From the NCBI GenBank assembly GCA_903897145.1, contig CAIUAN010000044.1, positions 1 through 64,000 of the forward strand: DNA of 64,000 nt, written 5' to 3'. A program made the translations under genes and the position numbers. The notes under the pieces were generated by a model. The model had not been told where the DNA came from and made no database searches. It saw nothing but the letters and a program-made list of their open reading frames with translations. The DNA is from an uncultured Bacteroidia bacterium (lineage in GTDB: Bacteria > Bacteroidota > Bacteroidia > Bacteroidales > Prolixibacteraceae). Of the stretch, positions 45,894 through 55,104 are shown piece by piece (positions within the stretch are counted from its first letter, which is position 1; the number at the start of each line of letters is the position of its first letter).

Positions 45894-48233
45894 TTATTTA
45901 CTAAAACGTCTTTTGCTCGTTTTTGGTTTGCTTCCTTCTGTTTCGATAATTAATTCGCAGTCAGCAGCAGTAAGCGTTTCAATATCGGTCCCTTTTTTGA
46001 TCTTATAATTCCCTTTTTTATAGGAGATATAGGGTCCCCAACGACCTTCCAAAACACGTATTTCTTGATCGTCGCCAAATGTTTTGAGCACCGATTTGAT
46101 CGCATTATCTCTCTTCTCTTCGATTAGCTCAATGGCGCGCTCAAGGGTCACCGTCATTGGGTCATCAAGATCTTTTTTAAGAGACACAAAGTTTCCATCA
46201 TGACGAACATATGGCCCAAATCGGCCAATGGCAGCGATCACTTTTTTATCTTCAAAGAGTCCTAAGTCGCGAGGAAGCTCAAAGAGTTTCAAGGCTTCTT
46301 CTAACGTTATGGTCTCGATGCTTTGTCCTTTTAGTAAGCTCGCAAAGACAGGCTTCTCTTCACTTCCTTCCACTGACTCACCAATTTGCACAAAAGGTCC
46401 AAAGCGGCCGATCTTTGCCGATACTTGTTTTTGCGTTGCTGGATCAAGGCCAAGCGCTCGTTCACCTCTTGCTCGCTCCGAATTATTTAAAGCATCTTCT
46501 ATCTTCAGATGAAAAGGACGGTAGAAGGTGTCGATCATCTCATTCCATACCAACTGTCCGTCGGCGATCTCATCAAACTGCTTCTCCACTTTAGCGGTGA
46601 AGTTAAAGTCGACAATTGGCTCAAAGTATCGAACTAAGAAATCGTTTACAACTAGACCAATGTCAGTTGGGAATAATTTTGATTTCTCGGTTCCTGTAAT
46701 TTCTGTTTTAAGTTCTTTTGCAATAGTGCCTTTGGTTAAGGTTAGCGCGACATAAGAACGTTCATTCCCTTCGCGGTCCTCTTTTACCACATATGCTCTT
46801 TGCTGAATCGTGGTGATCGTGGGTGCATAAGTCGAAGGTCGGCCAATGCCAAGTTCTTCTAGTTTGCGCACTAAGCTTGCTTCAGTATAACGGGCCGCTT
46901 TTTGTGAGAAGCGCTCTAGGGCTTGAATAGATTCAGGATCTAATATCTGGTTAGCCGATAAAATCGGTAGCATCCCTTTCTCCTCTTCGCTGAGCCCTTC
47001 ATCATCTGATGATTCCATATAGACGCCCAAGAACCCATCGAAGCGTAACACTTCTCCTGCAGCTACAAAATGTTCTGTTGCCGTTGATATATGTATGTTG
47101 ACTGTTGTCCGTTCAATTTCGGCATCTGCCATCTGAGAGGCGAGCGTCCGTTTATAGATCAGACTGTAAAGACGTTGTTCTTGGGGTGAACCACCTACTT
47201 CTTCTTGATCGAAATAGGTTGGACGGATCGCCTCATGAGCTTCTTGCGCCCCTTTGGCATTGGTTTTATAATGGCGTATCTTGACATACTTGTCGCCATA
47301 CGATATAATAATCTTTTTCTTAGCTGCCTCTAATGCGGTCTCCGAAAGATTCGTCGAGTCGGTACGCATATAGGTAATGTGGCCTGCTTCGTAGAGTTTC
47401 TGAGCCACCGACATTGTTAATCCAACCGGGAAGCTAAGTTTGCGACTTGCTTCTTGTTGCAGAGTCGAAGTGGTGAATGGTGCCGCAGGTGATTTCTTCG
47501 CTGGTTTGGTAACAATATCAGCAACTGTAAATTTAGCCTCTTGGCATTTTTCTAGGAATGCTTGAGCTGCTTTCTCCGAATCAAACCGGTTGTTAAGCTC
47601 TGCTTTCAGCTGCGTGATCTTTCCGTTCTTCTCAGGAACAGCAAAAATGGCATTCACCCTAAAATAGGGTACAGTTTTGAAATTCGTGATCTCACGCTCC
47701 CTATCCACAATTAATCGCACCGATACCGATTGTACTCGGCCAGCAGAAAGTGATGGCTTTACTTTTTTCCACAAGACGGGAGAGATCTCAAATCCAACTA
47801 AACGATCTAATACCCTTCGAGCCTGCTGTGCATCGACTAAGTCTTTATTTAAAAGACGCGGATGAGCAATGGCATGAAGAATGGCCTCTTTTGTAATTTC
47901 ATGAAAGACAATCCGTTTTGTTTTCGCTGGATCAAGATTTAGTACCTCCATAAGATGCCACGCAATAGCTTCTCCTTCACGGTCCTCATCCGAAGCGATC
48001 CAGATCGTGGTTGCAGTCTTAGCGAATTTCTTCAACTCAGCGACCACCTTTTTCTTATCCTCCGAAATAATATACTTCGGTTGGTATTGATTATTGATGT
48101 CAACGCCAAAATCTTTTTTATCCAAGTCTCGGATATGACCAAAGCTTGACTTAACCAGAAAATCCTTACCTAGAATTTTCTCGATTGTTTTGGCTTTAGC
48201 AGGCGATTCGACGATTACCAGATTCTCTTCCAT
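45894..48233 (-). CDS. topA: DNA topoisomerase I
   Basis: A 779-residue type IA topoisomerase. The Toprim domain begins VIVESPAKAKTIEKILG and holds SDEDREGEAIAWHL. The active-site Tyr288 is in GHITYMRTDST. RPSTYAPTITTIQQR follows. The C-terminus has repeats like IGRFGPFVQIGE and IGRFGPYVRHDG, not zinc fingers, as usual in Bacteroidota. Relaxes negative supercoils. Own promoter. Confidence 0.97.
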   Translation of the reverse strand: MEENLVIVESPAKAKTIEKILGKDFLVKSSFGHIRDLDKKDFGVDINNQYQPKYIISEDKKKVVAELKKFAKTATTIWIASDEDREGEAIAWHLMEVLNLDPAKTKRIVFHEITKEAILHAIAHPRLLNKDLVDAQQARRVLDRLVGFEISPVLWKKVKPSLSAGRVQSVSVRLIVDREREITNFKTVPYFRVNAIFAVPEKNGKITQLKAELNNRFDSEKAAQAFLEKCQEAKFTVADIVTKPAKKSPAAPFTTSTLQQEASRKLSFPVGLTMSVAQKLYEAGHITYMRTDSTNLSETALEAAKKKIIISYGDKYVKIRHYKTNAKGAQEAHEAIRPTYFDQEEVGGSPQEQRLYSLIYKRTLASQMADAEIERTTVNIHISTATEHFVAAGEVLRFDGFLGVYMESSDDEGLSEEEKGMLPILSANQILDPESIQALERFSQKAARYTEASLVRKLEELGIGRPSTYAPTITTIQQRAYVVKEDREGNERSYVALTLTKGTIAKELKTEITGTEKSKLFPTDIGLVVNDFLVRYFEPIVDFNFTAKVEKQFDEIADGQLVWNEMIDTFYRPFHLKIEDALNNSERARGERALGLDPATQKQVSAKIGRFGPFVQIGESVEGSEEKPVFASLLKGQSIETITLEEALKLFELPRDLGLFEDKKVIAAIGRFGPYVRHDGNFVSLKKDLDDPMTVTLERAIELIEEKRDNAIKSVLKTFGDDQEIRVLEGRWGPYISYKKGNYKIKKGTDIETLTAADCELIIETEGSKPKTSKRRFSK

Positions 48234-48574
48234 TGGATTAAAGAATGATTTGTGGGCTTTAAATTTTGTGCAAAGTAAAGAAAATCAAATCCGAAGTTCA
48301 AACTATTTCTTTGTGACTCCCTTGAATCCGATGGTTCTTAAAAAATAAATTTTCATATAAGGCTCAATGCATTAGGCACTTGGCTGTCAAGAATAGGGTC
48401 CTAAATGTAATTTTCTTTTTTTTTACAGTCAGAAGTCGCATCAAATTCTAAATTTGAATGAAAACCAACCGGCAAAATACTCAAATTACTGATTATATGA
48501 CTGTTAGTCTGATTAATTTGATCTTTTGTTACTCGTCTTATCTATTTAGGATTCTAAGCGAGAGTTGCTTCTAC
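48234..48574. other. topA upstream region
   Basis: About 340 bases without a gene. It holds the topA promoter at 48271-48301; the remainder to the terminator at 48575 shows nothing recognisable. Confidence 0.5.
48271..48301 (-). promoter_or_regulatory. topA promoter
   Basis: On the reverse strand TTG (48301-48299), a 20-base spacer and TTACTTTG (48278-48271), followed by C. The ATG lies 37 bases downstream. One mismatch in the -7 box, perfect spacing. Confidence 0.5.
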
Positions 48575-48607
48575 TTAAAAAAGCTGGTCGAAAATGGACC
48601 AGCTTTT
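48575..48607. terminator. Terminator of the receptor/FAS1 operon
   Basis: GCTGGTC pairs with GACCAGC (48581-48587 with 48595-48601), flanked by six A and six T residues that lengthen the stem; 7-base loop. Works on both strands and lies just past the FAS1 stop. Confidence 0.9.
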
Positions 48608-48629
48608 TTAAATTATCTCTTAAATAAAA

Positions 48630-49826
48630 TTATTTCGGCAAAAGCACCTGGTCGATTTTCATCATCGAGCCATTCACATAATTTTGATCGGTAAGGAATG
48701 GATTGAGCGGATTGATAATCACATTTGAGGCTGTTGCATTAGCAGCACCCTTAAAACTTGCGGCTCCCACAAATGGACCGGCGAAAGTTGCTTGGGCTAA
48801 AACACCTGGATGAGCAGGTATGGCCGAATTAAGTAATGTTTTAATCAGGGTTGGTGTCGATGGAAGATTCACCGAGAATACTCGATTACCGGGTATCGAA
48901 GTCCCTAAGATATGATATACCACAATTCCTTTCACCGTTTGAGCCGATAGGGCACCATACAAAGTTGGATTTGAGAATACGTCAGGTGTCGATGCTAAAT
49001 ATTGAGCGGTTGGATAAGCGGTCGCTGCAGGCATCCCTTGTCTAACCAAGGCCTGATATATAGCTCCGGTTAGTAAGGTTTGAAATGCCAAGTTGGTTGG
49101 AGCCAAAACTGTTAGGTTTGCGCCAAAGCTGCTAACGGCTGTTCTTAACTGTCCTGAAACCACTACACCACTATCTGCTCGAACAATGGCTGCCTTAAGA
49201 AAGGTCAAATCTTTACTGACTGAGATAGAGTCCCACAGGTATTTAGTCGGAGGACTAGCTAAGGTATAGACTTTATGCATCACCCCATTTACGGCGCTGA
49301 TATCCATTTCTGTCAGTGGCACATTATTTAACCAACCTGCAGACCCACGTTTGCTAGGGAATGTAGTTAAACTGACAAGTGGATTAAAGGCAGGAGTTCC
49401 TGCAGTCGGATTCAATAGCGTTGGATATTCAAAATTTGAAAATGCTGCAGTTGGTATCGTTGAGGATGTAATCTTTTGCGGGCTGATATGATAGCTTATT
49501 AAGGCTGCTACGGTTGAAGCTGGCAAGGCACCGATTACGGCCGCACTTGGGATTCCCGCAAGAATAAAAGCATTATTGTTAGGAGCATATAAAGTATACC
49601 GAGAAGTGGTATTCCCTATGGCAGTTAACAACCCAGCTTTATCAACCGCTGCTTTTAGAATTGAAAATTCGCTATTGTCTAGCAGTGATGCTAGAGTCGG
49701 AGAGGTAGCCTGTGCGGGCAATACAATTGGCGTCGGATCAAGGGGCGCTTTATTGCAGGATGTAACAATTAGCAAAGTAGAAACTATGATTAAGCTTGCA
49801 CTTTTTAGTGAATTAAATATTTTCAT
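48630..49826 (-). CDS. Lipoprotein with two fasciclin (FAS1) domains
   Basis: A 398-residue lipoprotein (signal to IVTSC, Cys24). Two FAS1 domains follow. The first (about 45-195) has YTLYAPNNNAFILAGIP, LISYHISPQ and the closing DISAVNGVMHKVYTL. The second (about 205-396) has LTVLAPTNLAFQTLL, IVVYHILG and closing YVNGSMMKIDQVLLP. FAS1 proteins mediate adhesion or bind polysaccharide at the surface. It begins 29 bases after the broken TonB-dependent receptor gene, so it was probably its surface partner. Confidence 0.88.
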   Translation of the reverse strand: MKIFNSLKSASLIIVSTLLIVTSCNKAPLDPTPIVLPAQATSPTLASLLDNSEFSILKAAVDKAGLLTAIGNTTSRYTLYAPNNNAFILAGIPSAAVIGALPASTVAALISYHISPQKITSSTIPTAAFSNFEYPTLLNPTAGTPAFNPLVSLTTFPSKRGSAGWLNNVPLTEMDISAVNGVMHKVYTLASPPTKYLWDSISVSKDLTFLKAAIVRADSGVVVSGQLRTAVSSFGANLTVLAPTNLAFQTLLTGAIYQALVRQGMPAATAYPTAQYLASTPDVFSNPTLYGALSAQTVKGIVVYHILGTSIPGNRVFSVNLPSTPTLIKTLLNSAIPAHPGVLAQATFAGPFVGAASFKGAANATASNVIINPLNPFLTDQNYVNGSMMKIDQVLLPK

Positions 49827-49855
49827 AAGGATATATTTTTGAAATAATGATCAAT

Positions 49856-52625
49856 CTAGAATACGTTGTAAGCGAAACTAACATAATACAATCCACCTAC
49901 AATTGAGTTACCAACTGCATTGACATAATATTGATTCAGTAAGTTATTGGCCCCAATCTTAACCATGGCTTTTGTTGCAGGAATCTTATAACTAATCTGA
50001 GCATCCAGCGTATGAATAGCTGGTAAATTATCATTTGCAAAATCACCTTGGAATAAAAATTTGTCTTGCCAGCGATAGGCAATATTAAATCCGATCAATT
50101 TCCGTTCTCCTAAGCCGTTATTCCCAAAGCTAAGATTCGTTCTATATTTGGGCGTATTAAAATAGGCAATAAACCCAGTTGGCACATCGGTAAGATCATC
50201 TGAAGAGATATTCGCACTTGCCAAATAACCTGCAGGTAATTGATAGCTTAGGCTAGCTCCAAAACCATAGTTCTTAACCTTTTCAGGGGAGTTAACCGGA
50301 ATAGAGTAAATATCAGCTACATTGGCAACACTTGAATGGGTTGCAATGGCATTGTTTATACTTGCCAAGCTATAGGTCGCTTTTGGTTTTACCAATAACG
50401 TACGAGACAAGAAGTCTTGGTATTGACCATAGTAGCTATAAAAATCAACGATCAATTTATCATCTAATGCTAGTCCTTTATAGCCCAGTTCCAAAGAGTT
50501 TACAGACTCAGGTTTGAATGGAGTAATGGTGAATGGGGTGCTCGAAGAGGTTAAGGTGCTTAGCTGATAGCTATTCCCATTGAGGCTATATTTTTGTTGG
50601 AAATAGGGTACGCCACCTAATAATCTTGTGCTTGAGCCCACATCAAGATCTATCCATTGCTGTTGCGTACTTGGAAAACGATAAGCTGTTTGAAAGCTAA
50701 GTCGGATATTTTTGTTTTTTGCAACGCGGAAAATGGCTGAGGCTCTTGGAGTAAATCGACCTTTGAAATTTTCATTCTTATCATATCGGCCAGTAAGGGA
50801 TAGCCTCACAGCCTCATCGAAAAGATTTTTGCTAGCCTGCAAATAGGAGCCATACTCTTTAATAGCGATAATGCCACCACCATCGGCAAAGAGTGTCCCA
50901 TTGCTGCTTAAATCGTACTCTTTAAAGTTGGCACCGACCAAGACATCAGCAAACTTACCCGTAAGTTCAGTTAAATTATATTGACCTTCCAGCATATATA
51001 GGGCACTTCGATCAACGAATAATCCGCCTCCAGCACCAATAGGGATGTTTCTTACCTTATCAAAGCCTTCTGCAAAGGCGGCACTTCCAGCTACTGGTCG
51101 ACCAATATCAGCCGTGCTTCTTGCTAAGGCTTGGGCTGCATTGTCAGACATTCCACCTAAACGGCTTGCCAAATAGGATTGAGCATATTGAGAAAACCAT
51201 CCAGTTGAGCCTCCACTAGGTTTCCAGTTCTCATTAAATAAACGGGCAGTTACCGTTGCATTGTAACTTTCGCCTGAATTTTCCTGAGTCGTATAGCCTC
51301 TAACCATCCAGTTCTTATTGTTTAGCTCGAACTTATATTGGCCCATCCATAAGTTTTTTAAGCTATAACGCTCGCTTCCGGTATAAACGGTGTTACCCAT
51401 TCCCCAATATCCCGACAAAATAGCCTCTGTGCCTGGAGTAATCTTGTAATGCAGCGCACTATTTATTTTGTAGTTAGAAGTGTTTGGACTAATAATTTCA
51501 TTTTCGGCATAACCCGTTCTAGAAACATTGATAGGCTGACCATCATTTAAATTATCAATGAAATTTTTCAAGAATGGAGCAGCTGATGAACCGATCGTAT
51601 TTAATACGGCAGTTCTGATATCCGCTGTCGTTTCATCCCCGTACATATTAATACCATCGTAGTTCGGGTCTGTAGCTCGGTCTCCTGAGATTACTTGACC
51701 AGTTGTTCCGGTACGCGCATAGTTTCGTTTGTCGTAGCCTAACCAGTCTTTTGCTTCAATAACCTCACCCCCTATTTTATAGGCGAATTTTTGCAGAAAG
51801 TTTTTGAGCCCAGCGGAATGATACGTTCTTATAAGGAGAAGGTGTCCTGTAGCGAGAATCAATGTTCATGGCTCCCATCTTTACTTGGAAGGAGAGGCCT
51901 TGGTATTTAAATGGGTTCTTGCTATTAATTAAAATAGTACCATTCATTCCTCCCGGTCCTTATAATGCGGAGGATGCTCCAGGTAATAATTCCATATTGT
52001 CAACATCAAGTTCCGTAAGTCCAATAATACTACCTGCAGCAAAATTAAGACCTGGTGCTTGGTTGTCCATTCCATCGACAATTTGATTCACCCTCGTGCT
52101 ACCACTACCATTGAATCCTCGAGTAGAGGGCGTTTTAAACGTAAGTGATGAAGTTGTAAAATCGACTCCATTTAAGCTGCTAAGAATATCATAATAAGAC
52201 GAAACAGCAGAATTTTTAATGCTGGCTGAACTAATCCGCTCAATGGATACTGGAGATTCTAATATTTTTTGAGGTACTTTACTTGCCGATACAACCACCT
52301 CTTGACCCAAAATACTTTTGGTCAGTAATTGTACATTCAAGTCTTGCACAGCGCTCTCAACCACCAATTCCTGTGGGTTAAACCCAATAGAGTTTATGAT
52401 AAGGGTGATTGGAAATTTTTGGGAAACGGACAGTTTAAAGTCCCCTTTGTCATTCGAAAAAGTGCCCACTGAGGTACCCTTGATACCAATTGATACGGCT
52501 TCAATACTCTCTTTGGATTGGCTGTTCATAATTTTCCCACTGATCGTAGGATTTTGAGCAAAGACCGTGAGTGAGATCATGCTCGCTAAGACAAACGTCG
52601 ATAAATAGATCTTAAGTTTTCTCAT
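49856..52625 (-). pseudogene. TonB-dependent receptor gene broken by a stop codon and a frameshift
   Basis: The N-terminal part (ATG 52625; signal ending TVFAQ; carboxypeptidase-like domain; plug with VVVSASKVPQKILESPVSIE) stops at TAA 51962-51960. The usual ...ALYGPGGMNG... reads ...AL-stop-GPGGMNG, so the stop replaces the Tyr codon by one base change. The frame stays open beyond it through SFQVKMGAMNIDSRYR up to about 51792. There a run of five A (reverse strand, 51792-51788) must be four to restore FAYKIGGEVIEAKDWLGYD. From there the barrel reads on to a normal aromatic C-terminus at 49856. Two lesions in one gene suggest real inactivation, not a single base-call error. The intact protein would be about 920 residues. 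Substrate unknown. Confidence 0.88.
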
Positions 52626-52719
52626 TTTCAGGTTTTTAGATGTTAGACGCGGCGTAATTTTAGGTGTTAAATTTTCGGAAAGACATATTAAAATGTTAAA
52701 TTTTCAAATTAAAACTAAA

Positions 52720-52769
52720 TTTAAAGGGCTAGACGCCGTGTAATTTAACGGAAAGTCTAACCCTTTAGA
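52720..52769 (-). terminator. Hairpin terminator after the fucosidase gene
   Basis: A 15-bp stem with one mismatch (52720-52734 with 52755-52769) and a 20-base loop; on the reverse strand it is followed by ATTTAGTTTTAATTTG. The tail may also form the promoter region of the broken receptor gene (TTAATTTG at 52712-52705). Confidence 0.6.
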
Positions 52770-52827
52770 TTTGAGGTGTTAATGAGTTCAATAATAAAAT
52801 AGAGCCATACTTTTTAGCAAATATGGT

Positions 52828-54495
52828 TTATTCAGCGCGAAGTAGAACCCATTCGTTTAGCGTTGGTTCTTTTGCTTCTAAAAGTTTAATTCGAAAATAG
52901 CGAGCAGCAACAGGAGCAAAAGATGCGGTAGTACCTGATCCATTGGTGGTAACAGTGGTTGCTACTTTCCACTCCCCTCCAGCCTTATATTGAATCTCAA
53001 TTTTTTGACCTTTGTTTTGCCATGGACGCCAAGGTTCTACAACCGAAAAGGCTCCAATCTTCGTGTTTTCGCCTAAATCAACTTCGACCCAACGATCTTT
53101 GTCGTCAGCTGTTGGTTCCCATTTATTAGTTGGTAATCCGTCGAAAAGGTTTTTTGCTGAGGTGCCCTCTTTTTCTGAAGAGGCCTTTGCGCTTTTACCT
53201 GCTGATGGCGCCGCAAGAACCATAGGTGCCTCTTTTAGTTCAAGCACCACAACTGTGGCAATCTTATCTGATGGTTCAGCTGGCAGTGTAATGGTATTGT
53301 TATTTTTCGATTTAACAACGGTTAGTATTTTTGAAGGATTGGCTAATAAGTAGGCTTTTAAGACATTGTTTTTAAGCGGAATAGAGATCTTGCCATCTTT
53401 AGGCCAATCGAATACGTGTAGGTACAACTTATTCCCTTTTTGTGTGCTTCTGCCCCAAGGTAGAAAACTAAATGGACTAGCCGATGTCCCATAAATAGCC
53501 TCGCCATTAACCTTCATCCATTTTCCAACTTCAGCTAAGCGCTCTATGCTCGGTTGAGGAATTAGTCCTTCGGAGGTAGGTCCTACATTAAGAAGGTAGT
53601 TCCCACCTTTGCTTACAATGTCGATTAAGGTTTGAATGATAACTGTTGGAGACTTCCAGTTGTTGTCTTTCGATTTAAATCCCCACGTATCGTTCATGGT
53701 CATACATGTTTCCCAGTTGCGACCAGGGAAGCCAGTAGCAGGGACAAATTGTTCAGGTGTTTCAGTGTCGCCATTGTAACCACCACCTAATCTATTATTA
53801 ACGATAAGATTTGGATGTTCTGCGAGTATTGGTAGGAATTTCTCCGCACGTTCTTTTGTCATATCGGTAGGGGTATCCCACCATAAAATATCTACTTGAC
53901 CATAGTTAGAAAGGATCTCCCTAACCTGTGGCACTGCTACTTTATCGATGTAGTCATCCATCGATCCATCTTGTGCTTTATCCCAATGACCACCGCTAGC
54001 CGCGCCACCTACGTTGTTCCAATCTTGTGCTTGTGAATAGTAAAATCCTAGTCTGATTCCTTGCTTGTGACATTCATCCGCTAGAGGTTTTAAAAGATCT
54101 TTGCCATAAGGGGTCGCTTCAACAATATTCCATTTCGACGCTTTGCTACCAAATAGGGTGAATCCATCGTGGTGTTTTGAGGTAATCACCAGGTATTTCA
54201 TCCCCGCATCTTTGGCCATCTTAACCCAAGCTTGAGGATTATACTTCACAGGATTAAATTGTTTAGCATACTCTTGGTAGGTGGCTTTTGGGATCTTTCC
54301 ATGGTTCATAATCCATTCGCCAATACCATTGATGTCTTTCCCATTATAGACACCTGCAGGAACTGAGTATACGCCCCAATGGATAAATAGTCCAAATTTA
54401 GCCTCTTTCCACCAGTCCATTTTGTCGGGTTTAGCCTGAGCCATTGTCATCAATGAACTAGCAAGGATAAGCAGTGCGAGTAGTGATTTTTTCAT
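52828..54495 (-). CDS. Alpha-L-fucosidase (GH29) with C-terminal F5/8-type domain
   Basis: A 555-residue periplasmic enzyme (signal ending TMAQA). FGLFIHWGVYSVPAG, SKHHDGFTLFGS and the nucleophile D207 in DILWWDTPTD mark GH29. A C-terminal discoidin-type domain (about 430-555; NLFDGLPTNKWEP, DRWVEVDLGENTKIGAFSV) should bind galactose- or fucose-containing glycans. It releases L-fucose from glycans. Sixty-three bases after fucU, same operon. No fucose permease, isomerase or kinase is linked here. Confidence 0.93.
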   Translation of the reverse strand: MKKSLLALLILASSLMTMAQAKPDKMDWWKEAKFGLFIHWGVYSVPAGVYNGKDINGIGEWIMNHGKIPKATYQEYAKQFNPVKYNPQAWVKMAKDAGMKYLVITSKHHDGFTLFGSKASKWNIVEATPYGKDLLKPLADECHKQGIRLGFYYSQAQDWNNVGGAASGGHWDKAQDGSMDDYIDKVAVPQVREILSNYGQVDILWWDTPTDMTKERAEKFLPILAEHPNLIVNNRLGGGYNGDTETPEQFVPATGFPGRNWETCMTMNDTWGFKSKDNNWKSPTVIIQTLIDIVSKGGNYLLNVGPTSEGLIPQPSIERLAEVGKWMKVNGEAIYGTSASPFSFLPWGRSTQKGNKLYLHVFDWPKDGKISIPLKNNVLKAYLLANPSKILTVVKSKNNNTITLPAEPSDKIATVVVLELKEAPMVLAAPSAGKSAKASSEKEGTSAKNLFDGLPTNKWEPTADDKDRWVEVDLGENTKIGAFSVVEPWRPWQNKGQKIEIQYKAGGEWKVATTVTTNGSGTTASFAPVAARYFRIKLLEAKEPTLNEWVLLRAE

Positions 54496-54558
54496 TTTTT
54501 CGTTGAATTTTAATTAGGGTTATTCCCTCATCTACGGAGGGGTTAGTTATGATTCGTC

Positions 54559-54993
54559 TTAAACTATTGGAGTAACACCTTTGGTTAGGATGATATTTCC
54601 GTATTTGGCTGTCTCGCCAGTCATCACAACCGCGAAAGCTTTCTTGGCACGTTCGTAAAAGGCAAATCGTTCGACACGCGCAATGGGAGCCACATTGGGA
54701 TTGGTCAGATGAATACTCTGAAGGTATTTCTTTTCAACCGATGGATCCAGACTGTCACCCGGCACCGCTTGCATCATTGAAAGGGGCGAAGCGACATAGG
54801 CATCGAGTTCAAAAAGTGGGAGTATGGCGGCCAAAAGGTCGGTAATCTGCAGTCCGTCGGCACGCAGCACGTTTGAATTAAAAGTCTCACCAGGGAAATG
54901 AGCATCGGCAAGGACGATTTCGTCACCATGACCCATTCGAGCTAAAACACCCAGTAGCTCTGGACTTATTAAGGGGGATATTCCTTTTAACAT
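54559..54993 (-). CDS. fucU: L-fucose mutarotase
   Basis: A 144-residue RbsD/FucU protein. The family opening [20 protein letters not shown] leads to catalytic H22 in [15 protein letters not shown], and [20 protein letters not shown] closes it. It speeds the alpha/beta exchange of L-fucose, so that fucose freed by the GH29 enzyme of the same operon is in usable form. Cytoplasmic. Own promoter. Confidence 0.92.
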   Translation of the reverse strand: MLKGISPLISPELLGVLARMGHGDEIVLADAHFPGETFNSNVLRADGLQITDLLAAILPLFELDAYVASPLSMMQAVPGDSLDPSVEKKYLQSIHLTNPNVAPIARVERFAFYERAKKAFAVVMTGETAKYGNIILTKGVTPIV

Positions 54994-55019
54994 ACCTTAG
55001 TTAGATTATTAAGTGGTTT

Positions 55020-55027
55020 CAAAGATA
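55020..55027 (-). promoter_or_regulatory. fucU-fucosidase -7 promoter box
   Basis: The reverse strand reads TATCTTTG, a full match to TAnnTTTG, 26 bases before the fucU ATG. Confidence 0.45.
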
Positions 55028-55104
55028 GAAATTTATTGCAATCCCTATTAATCTCAAAATTGAAAGTCTAAGTTGATTTGGTATTCGTTGCTCCTGGAGG
55101 ATTA

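Noticed and set aside
51960-51962. TAA in the receptor gene as a recoded or readthrough codon
   Set aside because: No recoding signal is evident, and a second, frame-breaking lesion follows 170 bases later, so simple gene decay is the better reading.
48630-54495. Type IX secretion C-terminal sorting domains on the exported proteins
   Set aside because: The fucosidase ends in a discoidin-type domain, and the GH13 and FAS1 proteins are lipoproteins; none ends with the usual sorting-domain pattern.
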